64,000 nucleotides of DNA from Ampelocalamus luodianensis (lineage: Eukaryota > Streptophyta > Magnoliopsida > Poales > Poaceae), in NCBI GenBank assembly GCA_036346255.1, contig CM070633.1, positions 35,866,192 through 35,930,191 of the forward strand. Reading direction: 5' to 3'. Both the position numbers and the translations under genes were made by a program. Position 1 is the stretch's first letter; each line of letters opens with the position of its first letter. Shown one piece after another: positions 11,199-22,992 of this stretch. The notes under the pieces were generated by a model. The model searched no databases and was not told where the DNA came from. It saw only the letters and a list, made by a program, of their open reading frames with translations.

Positions 11199-14100
11199 AT
11201 GAATTGTAATTTCATTAGCTGGAACATCCGAGGTCTAAATCTGAAGGCTAAAAGGGACGTGGTCCGGGAGACAATTAGTTCTTCTCTTGCTACGGTCGCT
11301 TGCATCCAAGAAACGAAACTAAATGTAATTGATTCCCTTATTTCTAATGAAATTTTAGGACCATCTTTTGATGGCTTCTACTACCTACCAGCTTCCAACA
11401 CTAGAGGTGCCCTGCTTTTGGGATGGAATTCCTCTTTGGTTACCTGCAGTTCACCTTCCCACCGTGAGTTCTCAGTCACAGCAAAGATTGCTTTCCCCAG
11501 TGGGTCTTCAACCTGGATAACGACGATGTATGGCCCGTCAGAGGACAATTTCAAACCAGCTTTCCTTAATGAGTTGTGTGACATTCGTAGTAATATATCT
11601 GGTCCTGGGATGATTTTGGGTGACTTCAACATAATCCTCCAAGTGGTGGATAAAAGCAATGGTCATATTAACAGGAGACTAATGGGTCGTTTTCGTAAGC
11701 TGGTTGATGATCTGGAGCTGCAAGAAGTCCATTTAAACAGTAGGGCTTTCATGTGGTCGAACGCCCGGGCACACCCCACTCTGGAGCGCATCGACAAGGT
11801 CCTTGTCTCCTTGGATTGGGAGTGCTTGTTCCTGGCTTCTTTCTTGCTGGCGCTGCCATCCATGGCCTCAGATTATTACCCATTGCTGCTTTCCATGTCC
11901 TTACTGCTTTGGCAAAGAAAGCGGTTTCGTTTGAAACTTTCTGCCCAAACTAGATGGCTTCCAAGACGTTGTGCGTGGCGTGTGGAAGGACATCGCTCAC
12001 TTGTCTGACCCTCTCCGCGAGTTGGACTCCCTCCTTAGGTCAACCAACAGAGCTCTACAAAGCTGGAGTCAGCGCCGAGTTGGGAACATTCGGCAACACA
12101 TTTTATTAGCAAAAGAGATCATTTGGCGTTTCAACATCGCTGAAGAAAACAGATCCGTCTTGTCGATAGAAAATTTGTTTCGGAAGGAGCTTAAGAAGAA
12201 AATGCTCAGTCTGTGCTCATTCGAAAGAACAATAGCCAGGCAACATTCTCGTTTGAACTGGCTTCGTGAAACTCGTTTCTTCCATTTGCACGCCAACCAG
12301 CGTCAGCACCGCAACTACATCTCTCAGCTAAAGATTCAGGACACTTGGATCTATTCGCATGAGGAAATGGCAGAAGCAATTGCAGTGTATTTTGAAAATC
12401 TTATTAGCAAACCATTGCAGTGGTCACATACGTTGGATCTAGATGTCCTTAATGTCCAGGCGCACGAGTTAGCGGCTTTAGAAAATCCTTTCTCGGAAAA
12501 GGAGGTTTGGGAGGCAATTTGCAACTTACTGGCAGATAAGTCTCCGGGTCCGGATGGATTTACGATGCTATTCTATCAGCAATGCTAGCCCATCATCAAG
12601 CCGACCATGTTGGCAGCCATCCGCAAGCTTGCCTGTCTGGCAGGAGGAAGCTTCTGGCGTTTAAATCAAGCGCTTGTCACGCTACTGCCCAAGAAAGTCG
12701 AAGCCTCATAAGTAAAATACTATCACCCAGTTAGTTTGCTGCACAGTTTCGCCAAGATATTCTCTAAGATCCTTGCTAGGCGACTGGCACCGGTTATGAC
12801 ATCGATCATTGCCCCCAAACCAATTAGCCTTCATCGCATTGTGCTCTATCCAGGACAATTTTTTCCTGGTACGGCAGACCGTTCGGGCTCTTCACCAGGC
12901 ACGATGGCCTTCTTTCCTCCTGATGCTGGACATTACTCAAGCCTTTGATTTGGTTTCGTGGCCATTCCTTCTGGAAGTGTTGCGGCGGAAAGGTTTTGGT
13001 CCTAAATGGTGCGCCTGGCTCTCGATCATGTGGTCAACATCTTCCACCCATGTACTCTTAAATGGGCAACTTGGTCGCTCCATCAGGCACGGGCGTGGGC
13101 TTCGCCAAGGTGATCCTCTATCCGTGCTTCTCTTTGTCATTGCCATGGATGTGCTCAATAATCTCATTGCGGTGGTGGAGCAGTCTTTTCTTCTCCAGCC
13201 CCTAGCAGCTCTAGTTATCATACCTCATCGTCTATCTCTCTATGCAGACGATGTGGCTTTCTTTCTGTCGCCTCTAGTTTCGGACATAGCAACAATTCAC
13301 ATCATCCTGTGTGTGTTCGGTGATGCATCCAGGTTAAAAACTAATCTAGCTAAGAGTTCCTTCTTTCCTATTCGTTGCGCTTCTCATCACCTTGAGCTCA
13401 TTGCGGAGGAGCTAGATTGTCCACTAGTTGAATTCCCCTACAAGTACCTTGGTCTTCCACTCTCTTTGTGCAAGCCCGTCAGGAACGACTTCCAACAACT
13501 TCTAGACAAAATTAGTGTTCAGTTGCAGTACTTGAAGACTGGGTTGCTCTCTCAAGGGGAAGGCTTGTTCTGGTAAGGTCGGTTCTTACAGCATTACCTG
13601 TCTACTCCTTCATGGCTTTAGAGCCGCCGCTCTCGGTTATCAAAGCAATTAATCAAAGACGACATGCATTCTTGTGGAAAGGGTCGGAGAGGGTGGCTGG
13701 AGGGCATTGCCTCATTGCCTGGTCGTCTGTTTGTAGGCCTGCCTGCTTTGGGGGGTTGGGTATCCATAACCTCACACTTCTTAGTCACGCCCTTCGGCTC
13801 CGATGGCTTTGGCTCCAACACTCGTGGTGCAACAGGCCATGGTGTGACCTCACGGCTCAGTGCAACAAGGCAGAGCACGACATGTTCCAGGCTTCACTCA
13901 CAGTTCAGCTGGGGAACGGGGTCAGATGTTTATTATGGAAGGATCGATGGCTCAATGATCAAAGTATTATGGCCATTGCTCCTTCCCTCATCAGGGCGGT
14001 TCCACTCACAGTCAGAAACAAGTGCACAGTTTGAGATGCTATGGATAATGGTCAGTGGATAGCGAACATTTCAGGAGCACTGGATGCGCTGGCTTTAACA

Positions 14101-14699
14101 GAGTATCTGCGGCTCTGGGAGCAGCTAAGTGCGGTGTGCTTAACTCCTGAGTGGATGACCACTTTGTGTGGAGGTGGAATGGGTCGGGCCGCTACCGCTT
14201 CTGGTCGCTTATACCGCTACGCGACCAATTTGGCAGTCCGCAGCTCCGCACAAGTGCAAGTTCTTCATGTGGTTGGCGGTCAAACGGAGATGTTGGACAA
14301 CGAATCGACTAGAGCGCCGTGGCATTGCTAATCACTGGGTGTGTCCTTTCTGTCGCCTTGATAATGAAACGATTGATCACTTACTGCTGTGTTGTGCGAT
14401 CACGGGCCAACTCTGGGCACGCTTCTTGCCGCAGGTGGGTTTTCATCAATGTGTCCCGGCTGGGCATTCTTCCTTGGAGATCTACTGGCCTAATGTTCGT
14501 CAATTGGTGCCATCTTTCAAATGTAAAGGACTCATGTGTCATCCTCATTGCTTGGATGATATGGAAGGAGAGAAACTCAAGGGTGTTCGACAAGCTTGAA
14601 TCCATGTTAGTGTCCCTCCTGCACTGGACCTTTGACGAGCTTCAGCTTTGGCGTGCGTCGGGAATAGTTTGCCTTCAGTCGCTGCCGTTGGTTGAGTAG
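11199..14699 (+). pseudogene. LINE ORF2 (endonuclease, reverse transcriptase, zf-RVT)
   Basis: The start at 11199 gives MNCNFISWNIRGLN, the classical ORF2 opening. Endonuclease motifs follow: CIQETKL, MYGPSED, ILGDFNIIL and the HPTLERIDKV region. The usual SDH triad is SDY here (near 11870), so the catalytic histidine is replaced. Frame changes occur near 11970, between 12588 and 12809, near 13580, and between 14034 and 14168. RT motifs are KSPGPDGF (about 12538), DITQAFDLVSW, GLRQGDPLS and YADD at 13241-13252, which is intact. A C-terminal cysteine/histidine region at about 14250-14400 (CPFC, then HLLLCC) is the zf-RVT finger. The enzyme would nick DNA and copy the LINE RNA at the target. 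Stops and shifts exclude activity. Confidence 0.88.
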
Positions 14700-14897
14700 T
14701 CCATTTGTCTGTCATCCTACCTCTGTTGGGGTGCCCCCAGTGTTCTCAAGTTCTATTCTTTTTGCTTTTATTCCTCTGGTTTCTTTGTGTGTGTTTCGGT
14801 GTTCGTCTTGTTCTGTGTTTTTGGGCGTTGTAAATTGTTAGACTTTCCTTCTTAATTCAAAGACGTGCAACTCTTTTGCGCATTCTTGAAAAAAGTA
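14700..14897 (+). other. LINE 3' untranslated tail
   Basis: T-rich noncoding sequence after the zf-RVT domain. It ends in GTGCAACTCTTTTGCGCATTC and a short A run, the typical 3' terminus of plant L1 copies. The sequence after the A run matches the putative duplication at 2966-2975. Confidence 0.65.
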
Positions 14898-15169
14898 TAA
14901 TAAACAAGTTAAATCAATAATAACCCACATGTGGTTGGACAATTCACAATTGTGTGGTACTCTCTCCGTTGTTTTTTATGAGACCCTAATGCTTTTCGGG
15001 AGTCACCAACAATTAATTCAACAATACCTGTATTTAGTATGGTAACTAGGGTTACAATCCAAACATATAAACCTCGATATTTTTGCACCTCCTTATCAAG
15101 CTCAGGCCTCAATTTTCAATCGTAGTCCTGGGCCGAATCATGAAAAAAAGCCCGAAAGATATAATAAAA

Positions 15170-18085
15170 TGTAACATCCTGTTTTTGGTTTGTAAAGAAT
15201 TTCAAAGCTTGTATTTGAATTTAAACGTTCAACTTCAAAATCTCTCAAAGTAAAAAGTCAGTTTCCAAATCACCAAATCCCCTTCTCTTTTTCCCCGGTT
15301 CAGAAAACGCTCTGGAGCGCCAGAGTGCGCCCCCTGCCGCGTCCCATCCCGGATCCCGCGCCCGCGCTCCCGCCGACCTTGCCACCTGCCACCGTCACCC
15401 TCACATCCGCACACCTCACCCTACTCCCCGCCGCCCGCATCTACACCTCACCCAGTCCCATCCCGAGGACATTCCCCTCTTTTTTGTCGCATTCGCGCAC
15501 GCCTCCGGCCCGGTTCCACTGCACCGCGCCACCCTCGACCCATGTGCGCCTTCAAGCCAACCTCAACAGCTCCGTCCTCCCCGTGGCTATTTAAGCCCCT
15601 CACCGGCTTCGCCACACCCCCAATCAACTCCCCCTTGCTTTGTTCGTCCCCGAGAGCCTCCTTTCCTGTTCTTGTTCGTCTCCGGCCGAATCGTCGCTCC
15701 CCATCGCCATTTGGGACTCGTCGCGTCTCCCTCCAATCGATCGCACCAAGAGCACTAGAGGACCTCCCGAAGGCATCCCCAAGCTTCTCCAAGCCTCTCC
15801 CTCCTCTCCGGCAACATCACCATGCAAGCGTCTCGCTGTTGCCTCGGGTCTTCATCGGTAGCCACCCTCAAGCCTCCCCGAGCTCCGTCGTCACCCCAGG
15901 TGAGTTCCTCGTGGCCCCTTGATGCTCTCTTAACATTGAATTGAACCCCCATGCCTTGTACCGCCGTGGCTCCATCCATGGTCTCCTCACCGTCACTAGA
16001 GATGACCACCGACCACCTTAGACACCAAATCCAGCCGCGCCCTTTTGCCTGTAGGTTTGTGTCGGGTCCTGTAACCCATTTTTGGCCTCGCCTCCAGCCA
16101 CCATGGGCTCCCTCGCCGGTGACGAGCGCAGGAAGGTAGTGCCCGAGAAGCCCTCTGCTTTGTCCAAAGCTGATAGTTTCTGTAGTAAGGTCATTAATGA
16201 CCAAATCTTTGTCATTAGGGTTTAGTTTTTTTTAAACCTGGTTTAATGGCTATCGGGTTGCAATGTCATGTGGGCCCGACAGCAATTAGTGAAGAGTTTT
16301 AAATTCTGGTTCTTCCTTTAAGTCAGTGACAAGCGGGCCTAGTGCATTAAGTGCATAGTAATCTCCTCGGTGGACCAGTGCACTGTGCATGTGGACTTAG
16401 TCCATGCACTATACCCGTAAGCCTAGTCATTGTGCAAGAGGACCCCACCTGTTAGTGAGAGAGTTCCTCTCTCCTTTTTCCTTTTCTGGATTTAATTCAA
16501 AAGCAAACTTCGGAGATCCCGTTCCTCCTCGTTTTAAATCCAAATTTAATGAAATTTATTTCTAAAATGTTCTAAATTCAAGATTTTTCTAATGGCAGTG
16601 GTTGTGTTCAATTTGAAGTTCATTTATATTTATTTTGTATTTATTTGCTTTGCTTGTTTGTTTGTCGTTTTCTGATGCGATCGTCCGAATAGAGTTTGAA
16701 GACGCGGGAGAGCCCAGTTTGATCAAGCTCAAGACTTTCAAGACCCTCTTGCCTTTGACCGCGGCGAGTCAATACTTTGATCATATTAAACCTACATTGT
16801 ATGCAAATTTATATTCTTTTAAAATATAAAATTGCATGCTAAATTCATTGTGCAAATGTATATCAAATCTTAAGGTAGTTAAATGCCATCTTGATACTTT
16901 AATATTATACCATCCCTGACATTTGAATCCCTTAATCCTTGTCACCCTAGATGTTATAATGGTAACTTACTAGATATAGGTCGTACTTAAGCGTCATGCT
17001 AGTCTTGCTTAAGTACCAAGGCATTAAATGCCCTAATCATCTTTTAAACATGAAATTATTTTGAGAAGTTATTGGAGATAAATGACTGGTATATTTGAAA
17101 TAATTTAGTTTATGTTTCTCAAAACCCTAATAACTTACTGTTATCACACCTAGGTGGATGGTATGATGATGGATGCTGATATAGCACGAGAATTGGTGCA
17201 ACGTGTTATGTATCGCCCAGATGACTTTAAGGACTTAATCCTGTGATAACCTCCCAATGTAAAACAGTGCAACCACAAGTCTATAATGGTGTCGACCTGG
17301 ATAAATAATTTATATCCACCAGCGCGAGTTGCACCATTGGAGTGACTCACGAGTCGTGTCGCTGGCATAAGCCGTCGTGGACATGGGTCATGTCATCGGT
17401 GTGGTGTAGCCGCCAGTGGCGCAAGGGAATGCAGGTGTGGTGATATAACCACTCTTAGATGAAACCTTAGCGGGTGTAATTTACACTAGGGGACGCATTG
17501 TAAAGGGCTTATGATGATCTTCTTGATTCACATGTCTAAGGAAACGTGTGTACATATCAAATGATTATCTCTTGTGGGTAAAGTGTATAGTCTCTGCAGA
17601 GTATAAATTATTCGAACAGCCATGCCAACGGTCAAGGGTAGACATAGGAACTTACTCGAGTTAGTTTCTATTTTAAAAACCTTTGTGGGTGGGATAAAAA
17701 TTCGTCAGGCTGTTATAACCTTGATTTGGATTTTCCTGGATGGAAGCACCCCAGTGTTGACAATAAGGTGGATGTAATCCTAATAAAAATTAAACATCAG
17801 GTGGAGGTAACCTGCACTGTTATAAATAGTGCACATATCTCTTTAATAAAATACGGTTTGGTTAAAATGCTAAGTTATATGAATTTCTATCTATGGTAAT
17901 TAAAAATGTTGCTTTAGCAAATAAAAGAACCCGAACTATCCTTGTTAAACCTTGCATGTATATCTATTGCATTGTGTGTTGACTCGCGAGTATTGCCGTA
18001 GTGGTGCTATAGTGTTCTAAACAGTACTGAAGCTATAGTGCCAGACACACTTCTCAGCATACCTTTTTGCTTTGGCGTCTGTGAA
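15170..18085 (+). mobile_element. Gypsy-type LTR, + orientation, interrupted at its 3' side
   Basis: It starts TGTAACATCCTG after TAAAA. A GC-rich leader-like stretch (15310-15900) and a conserved block (about 17200-17640) follow. The block contains GCATTGTAAAGGGCTT, ATTATCTCTTGTGGG and CTCTGCAGAGT, and reads in the same order as 31730-31860 in the complete gypsy LTR. No primer site, gag or LTR 3' terminus appears before the hAT TIR at 18086, so the LTR is cut by that element. Its remaining 3' part was not located. The frames at 15325-15922 are GC-rich LTR sequence, not a supported gene. Confidence 0.65.
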
Positions 18086-19956
18086 TAGTGCTGGCCAAAT
18101 GGGCGGCACGACACGGCCCGACATGGGCACGGCCCATTTCGGCCTATGTAAGAATCGGGTCGTGTTGGGTCGGCCCACCTGCTAGGGTGGCGGCCCAAGC
18201 ACGACCCGAAGGGCAATCGTGCCGTGCCATGCCGGTACGAGCCCATTTGGCCTGTCGGGCCTTGTACGACCCATTTAACTCGAAAAACTAAAAAAAATGG
18301 AAAATAAATAAAATGGACAAATCAGAAAATTTCCAAAAAAAAAATAAAATAAAAAACATGAGTAGAATTCAAAAATACATAAGAAAGTTGTAAAAATGAG
18401 TCAAGGATATTGAAAATGTAATAATGAGCTTTATTACTATTGAAATGGCCGCCTCGTTAAAATCTTTGCTAAGTAAAAACTCAACATGAGAAAACCTTGG
18501 TAAAGGAAAAAGAGTACATCCTATAGCTCTACATACATCTTTGTTTTACGTGCCATTGTCTAGATACAGATTTTGAACACCTTTGACAACTCTGGATTTT
18601 TTATAGAGTGTTGTGTTTGCGAATCAGCTTGTTCCCAATACTTCACGGTTAGAAGTATTTCCAACATCTTACTTGTGAGACTTGTTCTTCTCTCATTCAA
18701 TATTCTTCTAGAAAGAATGAAAGCAGACTCGGAGGAAACCATTGAGATAGGAACAGTTAACACATCACATGCAAGTATGGATAGCATGAGCTATGTTAAC
18801 TTATGGCCTTGCTACAATTGCAAAATTTCGAAGCCTTCTAAGTTGAAATCCACCGTATTGCTGCCAGATAGGTGGATAGTTCCCTACTCCTTGGTGTAAT
18901 CGAGAACGAACTTCTGCCAAATAGTTAGTATAGTCTAGCCCTGTAGCATCACTAAGAAGATCAAGTACATTAGCAAATGCTTCAATTTTAGCTCAAGTAT
19001 CTAAAACAAATGTAAATGCATATAGGAAAGGGATTTCTCTCCAATATTTAAGATATTTTCTTTTCATAGCAATAATAGTTTTATGTAAAACTAAGTCATT
19101 TTCATAAATTTTCAATTAAATAGCATTCTGTAAAATACTATTCACAATGATAGGAGATGTTGGATAGCAAACAGCGGATAAAGCAACAGTGGCCGCATAA
19201 AAAATTTCTAAAAATTGTAGTGTCATCTCAGCAATCAACCAATGTTGCTCAGTCAATAGTATACTACCATCAGTGCTCTGATAGTGCGTTGGAATAAAAA
19301 CAGAAAAATGCTCTTATATGGTAAAAGACTCTTAAGTATCAGGTAAGTAGAGTTCTATCTTACCGGCATGTCCAAACCGAACTTTCTTGGACGTACACCC
19401 ATCGCCCTACAAAAGTTCTTATATGCTACTATTCTTACATTAGAATTACTCAAGAAAGATATCGCCTCGCGAAAAGATTTAAGATATGGATTCAGCCTCT
19501 TCAAACCACATATTTTGAATTTTGCCAAATTATCTCGCAATGAATTTGAATTTGCAGACCAGAATTTGAAGAGAGATTGAGGAATAGATGGGTGCTGAAT
19601 GAGGGGGGGGGTATGGTGGCTATTTATAGAATTTTTTTGGGATTTTTAATTTTTTTTTTGCTATTTTCAAAAGGCCAAATTATAAAAAGGTAAAAAATAA
19701 CAAAAAAATGCCCAATGGGCATATTCTAGTCGGGTCGTGCTGTGCCAGGCACAGCCCATGAGCCCGTTGCGGTCCACACCTGGTTGCATGTGGCCCTGCC
19801 GTTTCCTCCCCCTGCGTGTGCCCTTGCCCGCGCGTGCGGCAGTGCGACACTGCGCCCGACGGCCTGAGTGCGGCACGGTGCACGATGGACGCCCACTGCC
19901 GCCTACCACTGGCATCACCCTCCACGTCGGCGTCGTCCCCTCTTGGCCTCCTCCCT
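18086..19956 (-). mobile_element. hAT element, copy 1 (right end lost, internally deleted)
   Basis: The left terminus is TAGTGCTGGCCAAATGGGC, closely matching the terminus CAGTGGTGGCC of copy 2 at 47012. GGCCC/GGGCC-rich subterminal sequence follows. The interior matches copy 2 in order, including TAGCATCACTAAGAAGAT and GGGATTTCTCTCCAATATTT. Near 19510, copy 1 jumps across about 1 kb that copy 2 keeps (about 48480-49525), removing the transposase N-terminus. The right TIR is missing because a gypsy-type LTR begins at about 19957. It is a non-autonomous, truncated copy. Confidence 0.75.
18560..19540 (-). pseudogene. hAT transposase remnant, copy 1
   Basis: On the minus strand, 19540-19355 gives LNPYLKSFREA and GVRPRKFGLDMPVR, from the hAT catalytic-core region. 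After frame breaks, 18787-18560 gives SMVSSESAFILSRRILNERR and SLTSKMLEILLTVKYW, the hAT C-terminal dimerisation domain. The enzyme would bind the TIRs and cut and paste the element. The BED-finger N-terminus is deleted and the middle is frameshifted, so no activity is expected. Confidence 0.8.
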
Positions 19957-21473
19957 TGTCAGACCCCAAATTTGTAACTTGGGACCAATTGTGTAAATTT
20001 ATGCTATTCCCTGGATCAATAGATAGCACATACAGATACATCGTTAGTTCAAACACATATCACAAAAATGTAAAGCTATTGCATAATAATAAATAAAGCA
20101 TAAATATACCTTATGGCGTTTGGACTTGCAGAATGGCCGGACAGACCAAATACCATTCAAAGAACAGTAGCAAAAGTAGAATCAAAGTACACCACGTGGA
20201 ACTCTCACGATATACCCATAGGCAATCGACTGGGGCTCGCGACCTCTTGGCCTTCTTGATCTTCAATTTTGACCAATACTCATAATTGTCCATGCAACCT
20301 TCTTTTATGCATACTAACTAAAAGAATATAAAGAGCAAGCATGAGTACACAACCATACTCACGAGCCAACACCCATAATGCAATTATTATAATGCAAGGC
20401 TAATCAAAGGGAGGTTCATGGTTCTTTTATTTGCACAAAGCTAAGTTTACATTAGAATATTTAGTAAGCAATTCCTAAGACTTAGCAATTTAACTAATCA
20501 CAAGTTTTGATAAACTAAGTTTTGTTGCAAAGTACTAGTGGAGGCTTGAACGTCCTGTAGAATTGAGTGGCACCATCCACCCAATGCTCAGGTCACATCC
20601 CGTACTTATCACTGGTTCTTCACCAGGTCATCTCAACTCTCCGGGCTTCGACCCAATATTTTTAATCACTGGGCTCCCACCCATTCTCTCATTCCACCCA
20701 CAAATTATTTTATAAAACAAAAGCTACCTCAAGCAAATTCTCAGCACCGCTCATGACCGTGAGCATGACTATCCAGATAGTTTTCTTATTCTGCAAAGTT
20801 CGTACACTTTACCCACAAGAGACAATCAACTCATAATGTCCCTGACACACTTCTATAGGTGTGTGACCAAGTTGCTTATCACAAGGCCTTTACAATGTCC
20901 CACCTCAACGCAACCACACGCCGCTAAGTATCACCTCCTTGGGCCTCACCCCCGGGTAGTCTCCCATTTGTGCTGTGTAGATCGATGACTCCCTTACCCT
21001 TATTCACTCTACACACTCACCGATGGTGAAGTTGCAAGGGGGCAGAAAAATTAGTTAACCAGGTCGTACCCATTATAGACTTGTGGTTGCACTATTTTTA
21101 TACGAGAGGTCATCACAAGATCTGGGTCCTTAACTAACTCGGGCGGTACATCCACATACCTACTCTGTCGTGCCCCCAGCACCAGCTACTCTTTCCAGCC
21201 AACAAGTCTAAATCTATTTTTGGATTTCACTTTTGTTTAGAAATACTTTTCTAGTTCAACATATCAGCAGGCTCGTACCTCGATTGCCCAATCTTATTTT
21301 CAAATATTTTTAATGATGTCAGGGCAAATCATTGCCCACATGCCAATGTATCTAAGCATGGCTAAGAATGACATTTAGATACAGACTTATTAACTAGTAT
21401 GTAAACCATTAATTCTAGGGTGACAACTGATAGTGTCCAAGTTCAAGGATTTGAAGTTTATACTCAATTATCA

Positions 21474-21482
21474 TTATGGTAT
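21474..21482. repeat. 9-bp target duplication of the Mutator-like element, left copy
   Basis: TTATGGTAT abuts the TIR start GGAAATAG. The right copy is TTAAGGTAT at 22921-22929, with one difference. Confidence 0.8.
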
Positions 21483-22920
21483 GGAAATAGTCGGTTTACT
21501 CTCTCGAACTATCAGAAAAGTATGGTTTCCCCCCTGAACTACAAAACCGGTTATTTAACCCCCCAAACTTGTCAAATCCGATCATTTAACACCCCATAGC
21601 GGTTTGGAGTGGTGGTTTTGCTGACGTGGCCAAATTTGGCCAACTTAGCGTATGACATGGCGCACCTGGCCCGTTTTCTCCTCCTCCCCCTCTCTCTCAC
21701 TCGTAGGCCCCTCCTGTCAGCAGCTTCTTCCTTTGCTTCTTCCTCCTGGCTTCTTGTGCGGCGGTTCCTTTGCATCTTCCTCCTGGCTTCTTGTGCGGCG
21801 GCAACGGAGGCGAGGACCTCCGGATCCACGACGAGCAGCTGGAGGAGAGGGCGGTGCTATGGGGAGACCTTGAGGAGGAAGCGATGCCCGGGGGAGGAGC
21901 GCTTCTTCCTTTGCTTCTTCCTCTCGGCTTCTTGTGCGGCGGCAACAGCGGCGGGGACCTCCGGATCCACGACGAGCAACTAGAGGAGAGGGTGGCGCCA
22001 TGGGGAGACCTTGAGGAGGAAGCGACACCGGGGGGAGGAGCCGGAGGCGGCGCAGGTGGTAGCGAGCGTGGCGTAGGAGCTCGGAGGAGAGGGCGGCGTC
22101 GTGGGGAGACCCTGGGGAGCAAGCGACGCTTGGGGGGGGGGGGAGGAGCCGGAGGAGGCGCAGGTGGCGGCGGGCGCGGCGTAGGATACCGGAGGAGAGG
22201 GCGGCGTCGTGGGGAGACCCTGGGGAGGAAGCGACGCCGGGGGGAGGAGCCGGCGGTGGAGGAGGACCCTGGCCACCTCGAACTGCCCGCCTCCGCCTCT
22301 GCCGGGCCCATCGGTCCTACGACTCACGACCGGTGCCGACTAGGTCCTTGGTGTAGAGTGCCGACTGGCCCACCAGTTCCGCCGCGTGCACGTACTAGCC
22401 GTCTCCCCCTCCGCGGCCTCGCCCTGCTCCTCGTGCAGGTACATCCTCTCGATGGCACTCTGCCGCGTCCCGTCCGGCCTAACACCCTCCGTCCACTTCC
22501 ACGCCACCCGCCACCCACCGCCGATGCCCATCATGCTCGTTGTCCCACCCATCCCTCCTCCGCGGTCGGACTCTTCGTTCGCCTCGCGTCTGTGAGCAGC
22601 GTGGAGGCCCCGTCCGTCATTGCCGTGGTGGTTGTCACCGTCCTCGGACCGGAGTTTATGAGGGAGAGAGAGAACCATTCCCCGTGGGAATGAGAGGAGA
22701 AGAAAGAAAGAAAATGAAGAAGATGGCGGCTTTCATGTCTCTCTCTCTCCCAATCAGCAAAACCACTGCAACATTAGCAAAACCACCGCTTGAAACCGGC
22801 TTGAGGGGTTAAATGACCAGATTTGACAAGTTTGGGGGGGGGGGTTAAATAACCGGTTTTGTAGTTCAGGGGGGAACCAGACTTTTCTGATAGTTCAAGG
22901 GAGTAAACCGGTCTTTTTCC
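21483..22920. mobile_element. Mutator-like element (Pack-MULE candidate)
   Basis: The termini GGAAATAGTCGGTTTACTC and (reverse complement of the right end) GGAAAAAGACCGGTTTACTC begin TIRs of about 150 bp (21483-21640 and 22745-22920), which match closely throughout. It is flanked by TTATGGTAT (21474-21482) and TTAAGGTAT (22921-22929), a 9-bp duplication with one mismatch, diagnostic of Mutator-type insertion. No transposase is present. The interior (21660-22700) is very GC-rich and unlike its surroundings, as in elements that have captured host sequence. Confidence 0.85.
21770..22693 (+). CDS. GC-rich ORF inside the Mutator-like element, product unknown
   Basis: A 307-codon open frame that fills most of the element. 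Its first third contains two near-identical repeats built on FLCGGN, DLRIHDEQLEER, WGDLEEEA and PGGGA. Then come glycine/arginine-rich repeats (GAGGGAGG; RRRGRRRGETLG, twice) and a proline-rich tail. The composition reflects a tandemly duplicated GC-rich DNA segment, and long frames also run on the other strand (22311-21697). I recognise no domain. It could be captured and amplified host exon sequence, or a fortuitous frame in GC-rich DNA. Expression is unproven. Confidence 0.3.
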   Translation: MHLPPGFLCGGNGGEDLRIHDEQLEERAVLWGDLEEEAMPGGGALLPLLLPLGFLCGGNSGGDLRIHDEQLEERVAPWGDLEEEATPGGGAGGGAGGSERGVGARRRGRRRGETLGSKRRLGGGGGAGGGAGGGGRGVGYRRRGRRRGETLGRKRRRGEEPAVEEDPGHLELPASASAGPIGPTTHDRCRLGPWCRVPTGPPVPPRARTSRLPLRGLALLLVQVHPLDGTLPRPVRPNTLRPLPRHPPPTADAHHARCPTHPSSAVGLFVRLASVSSVEAPSVIAVVVVTVLGPEFMRERENHSPWE

Positions 22921-22992
22921 TTAAGGTATTAACTATGAGCTAGACCAACATAGTGGTATAAATTATAGCAATGTAAATTATATCAATGTAAT

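Larger units (their letters stand above)
2976..14897 (+). mobile_element. L1-type LINE retrotransposon, interrupted by a solo LTR
   Basis: A plant L1-like element with two ORFs: ORF1 has CCHC knuckles and ORF2 has an apurinic-type endonuclease, reverse transcriptase and C-terminal zf-RVT finger. The 5' end is GC-rich and pyrimidine-rich, as in LINE leaders. The 3' end is a noncoding tail finishing in a short A run (14889-14894). A candidate 10-bp target duplication TAATAAACAA lies at 2966-2975 and 14898-14907. Removing the nested 5.25-kb LTR and one GTCTC copy leaves about 6.7 kb, a normal length for plant L1. Both ORFs are broken by stops and frameshifts, so the copy is dead. The exact 5' boundary depends on the duplication being real. 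Confidence 0.85.
19957..22992 (-). mobile_element. Gypsy-type LTR remnant, minus orientation, carrying a Mutator-like element
   Basis: The left edge TGTCAGACCCC follows hAT sequence directly and may be the LTR 3' terminus. About 20560-21180 contains the gypsy LTR block in reverse, for example TTATCACAAGGCCTTTACAATG and CCCACAAGAGACAATC. That fixes the orientation as minus. A Mutator-like element interrupts it at 21483-22920. The LTR's 5' terminus was not found: after the Mutator element only about 60 bp remain before truncated gag sequence. This is a deletion or recombination remnant, and both borders are tentative. Confidence 0.55.

Noticed and set aside
15325..16204. Several overlapping ORFs of 70-150 codons
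   Set aside because: All lie in the GC-rich part of the LTR beginning at 15170 and overlap in opposite frames.
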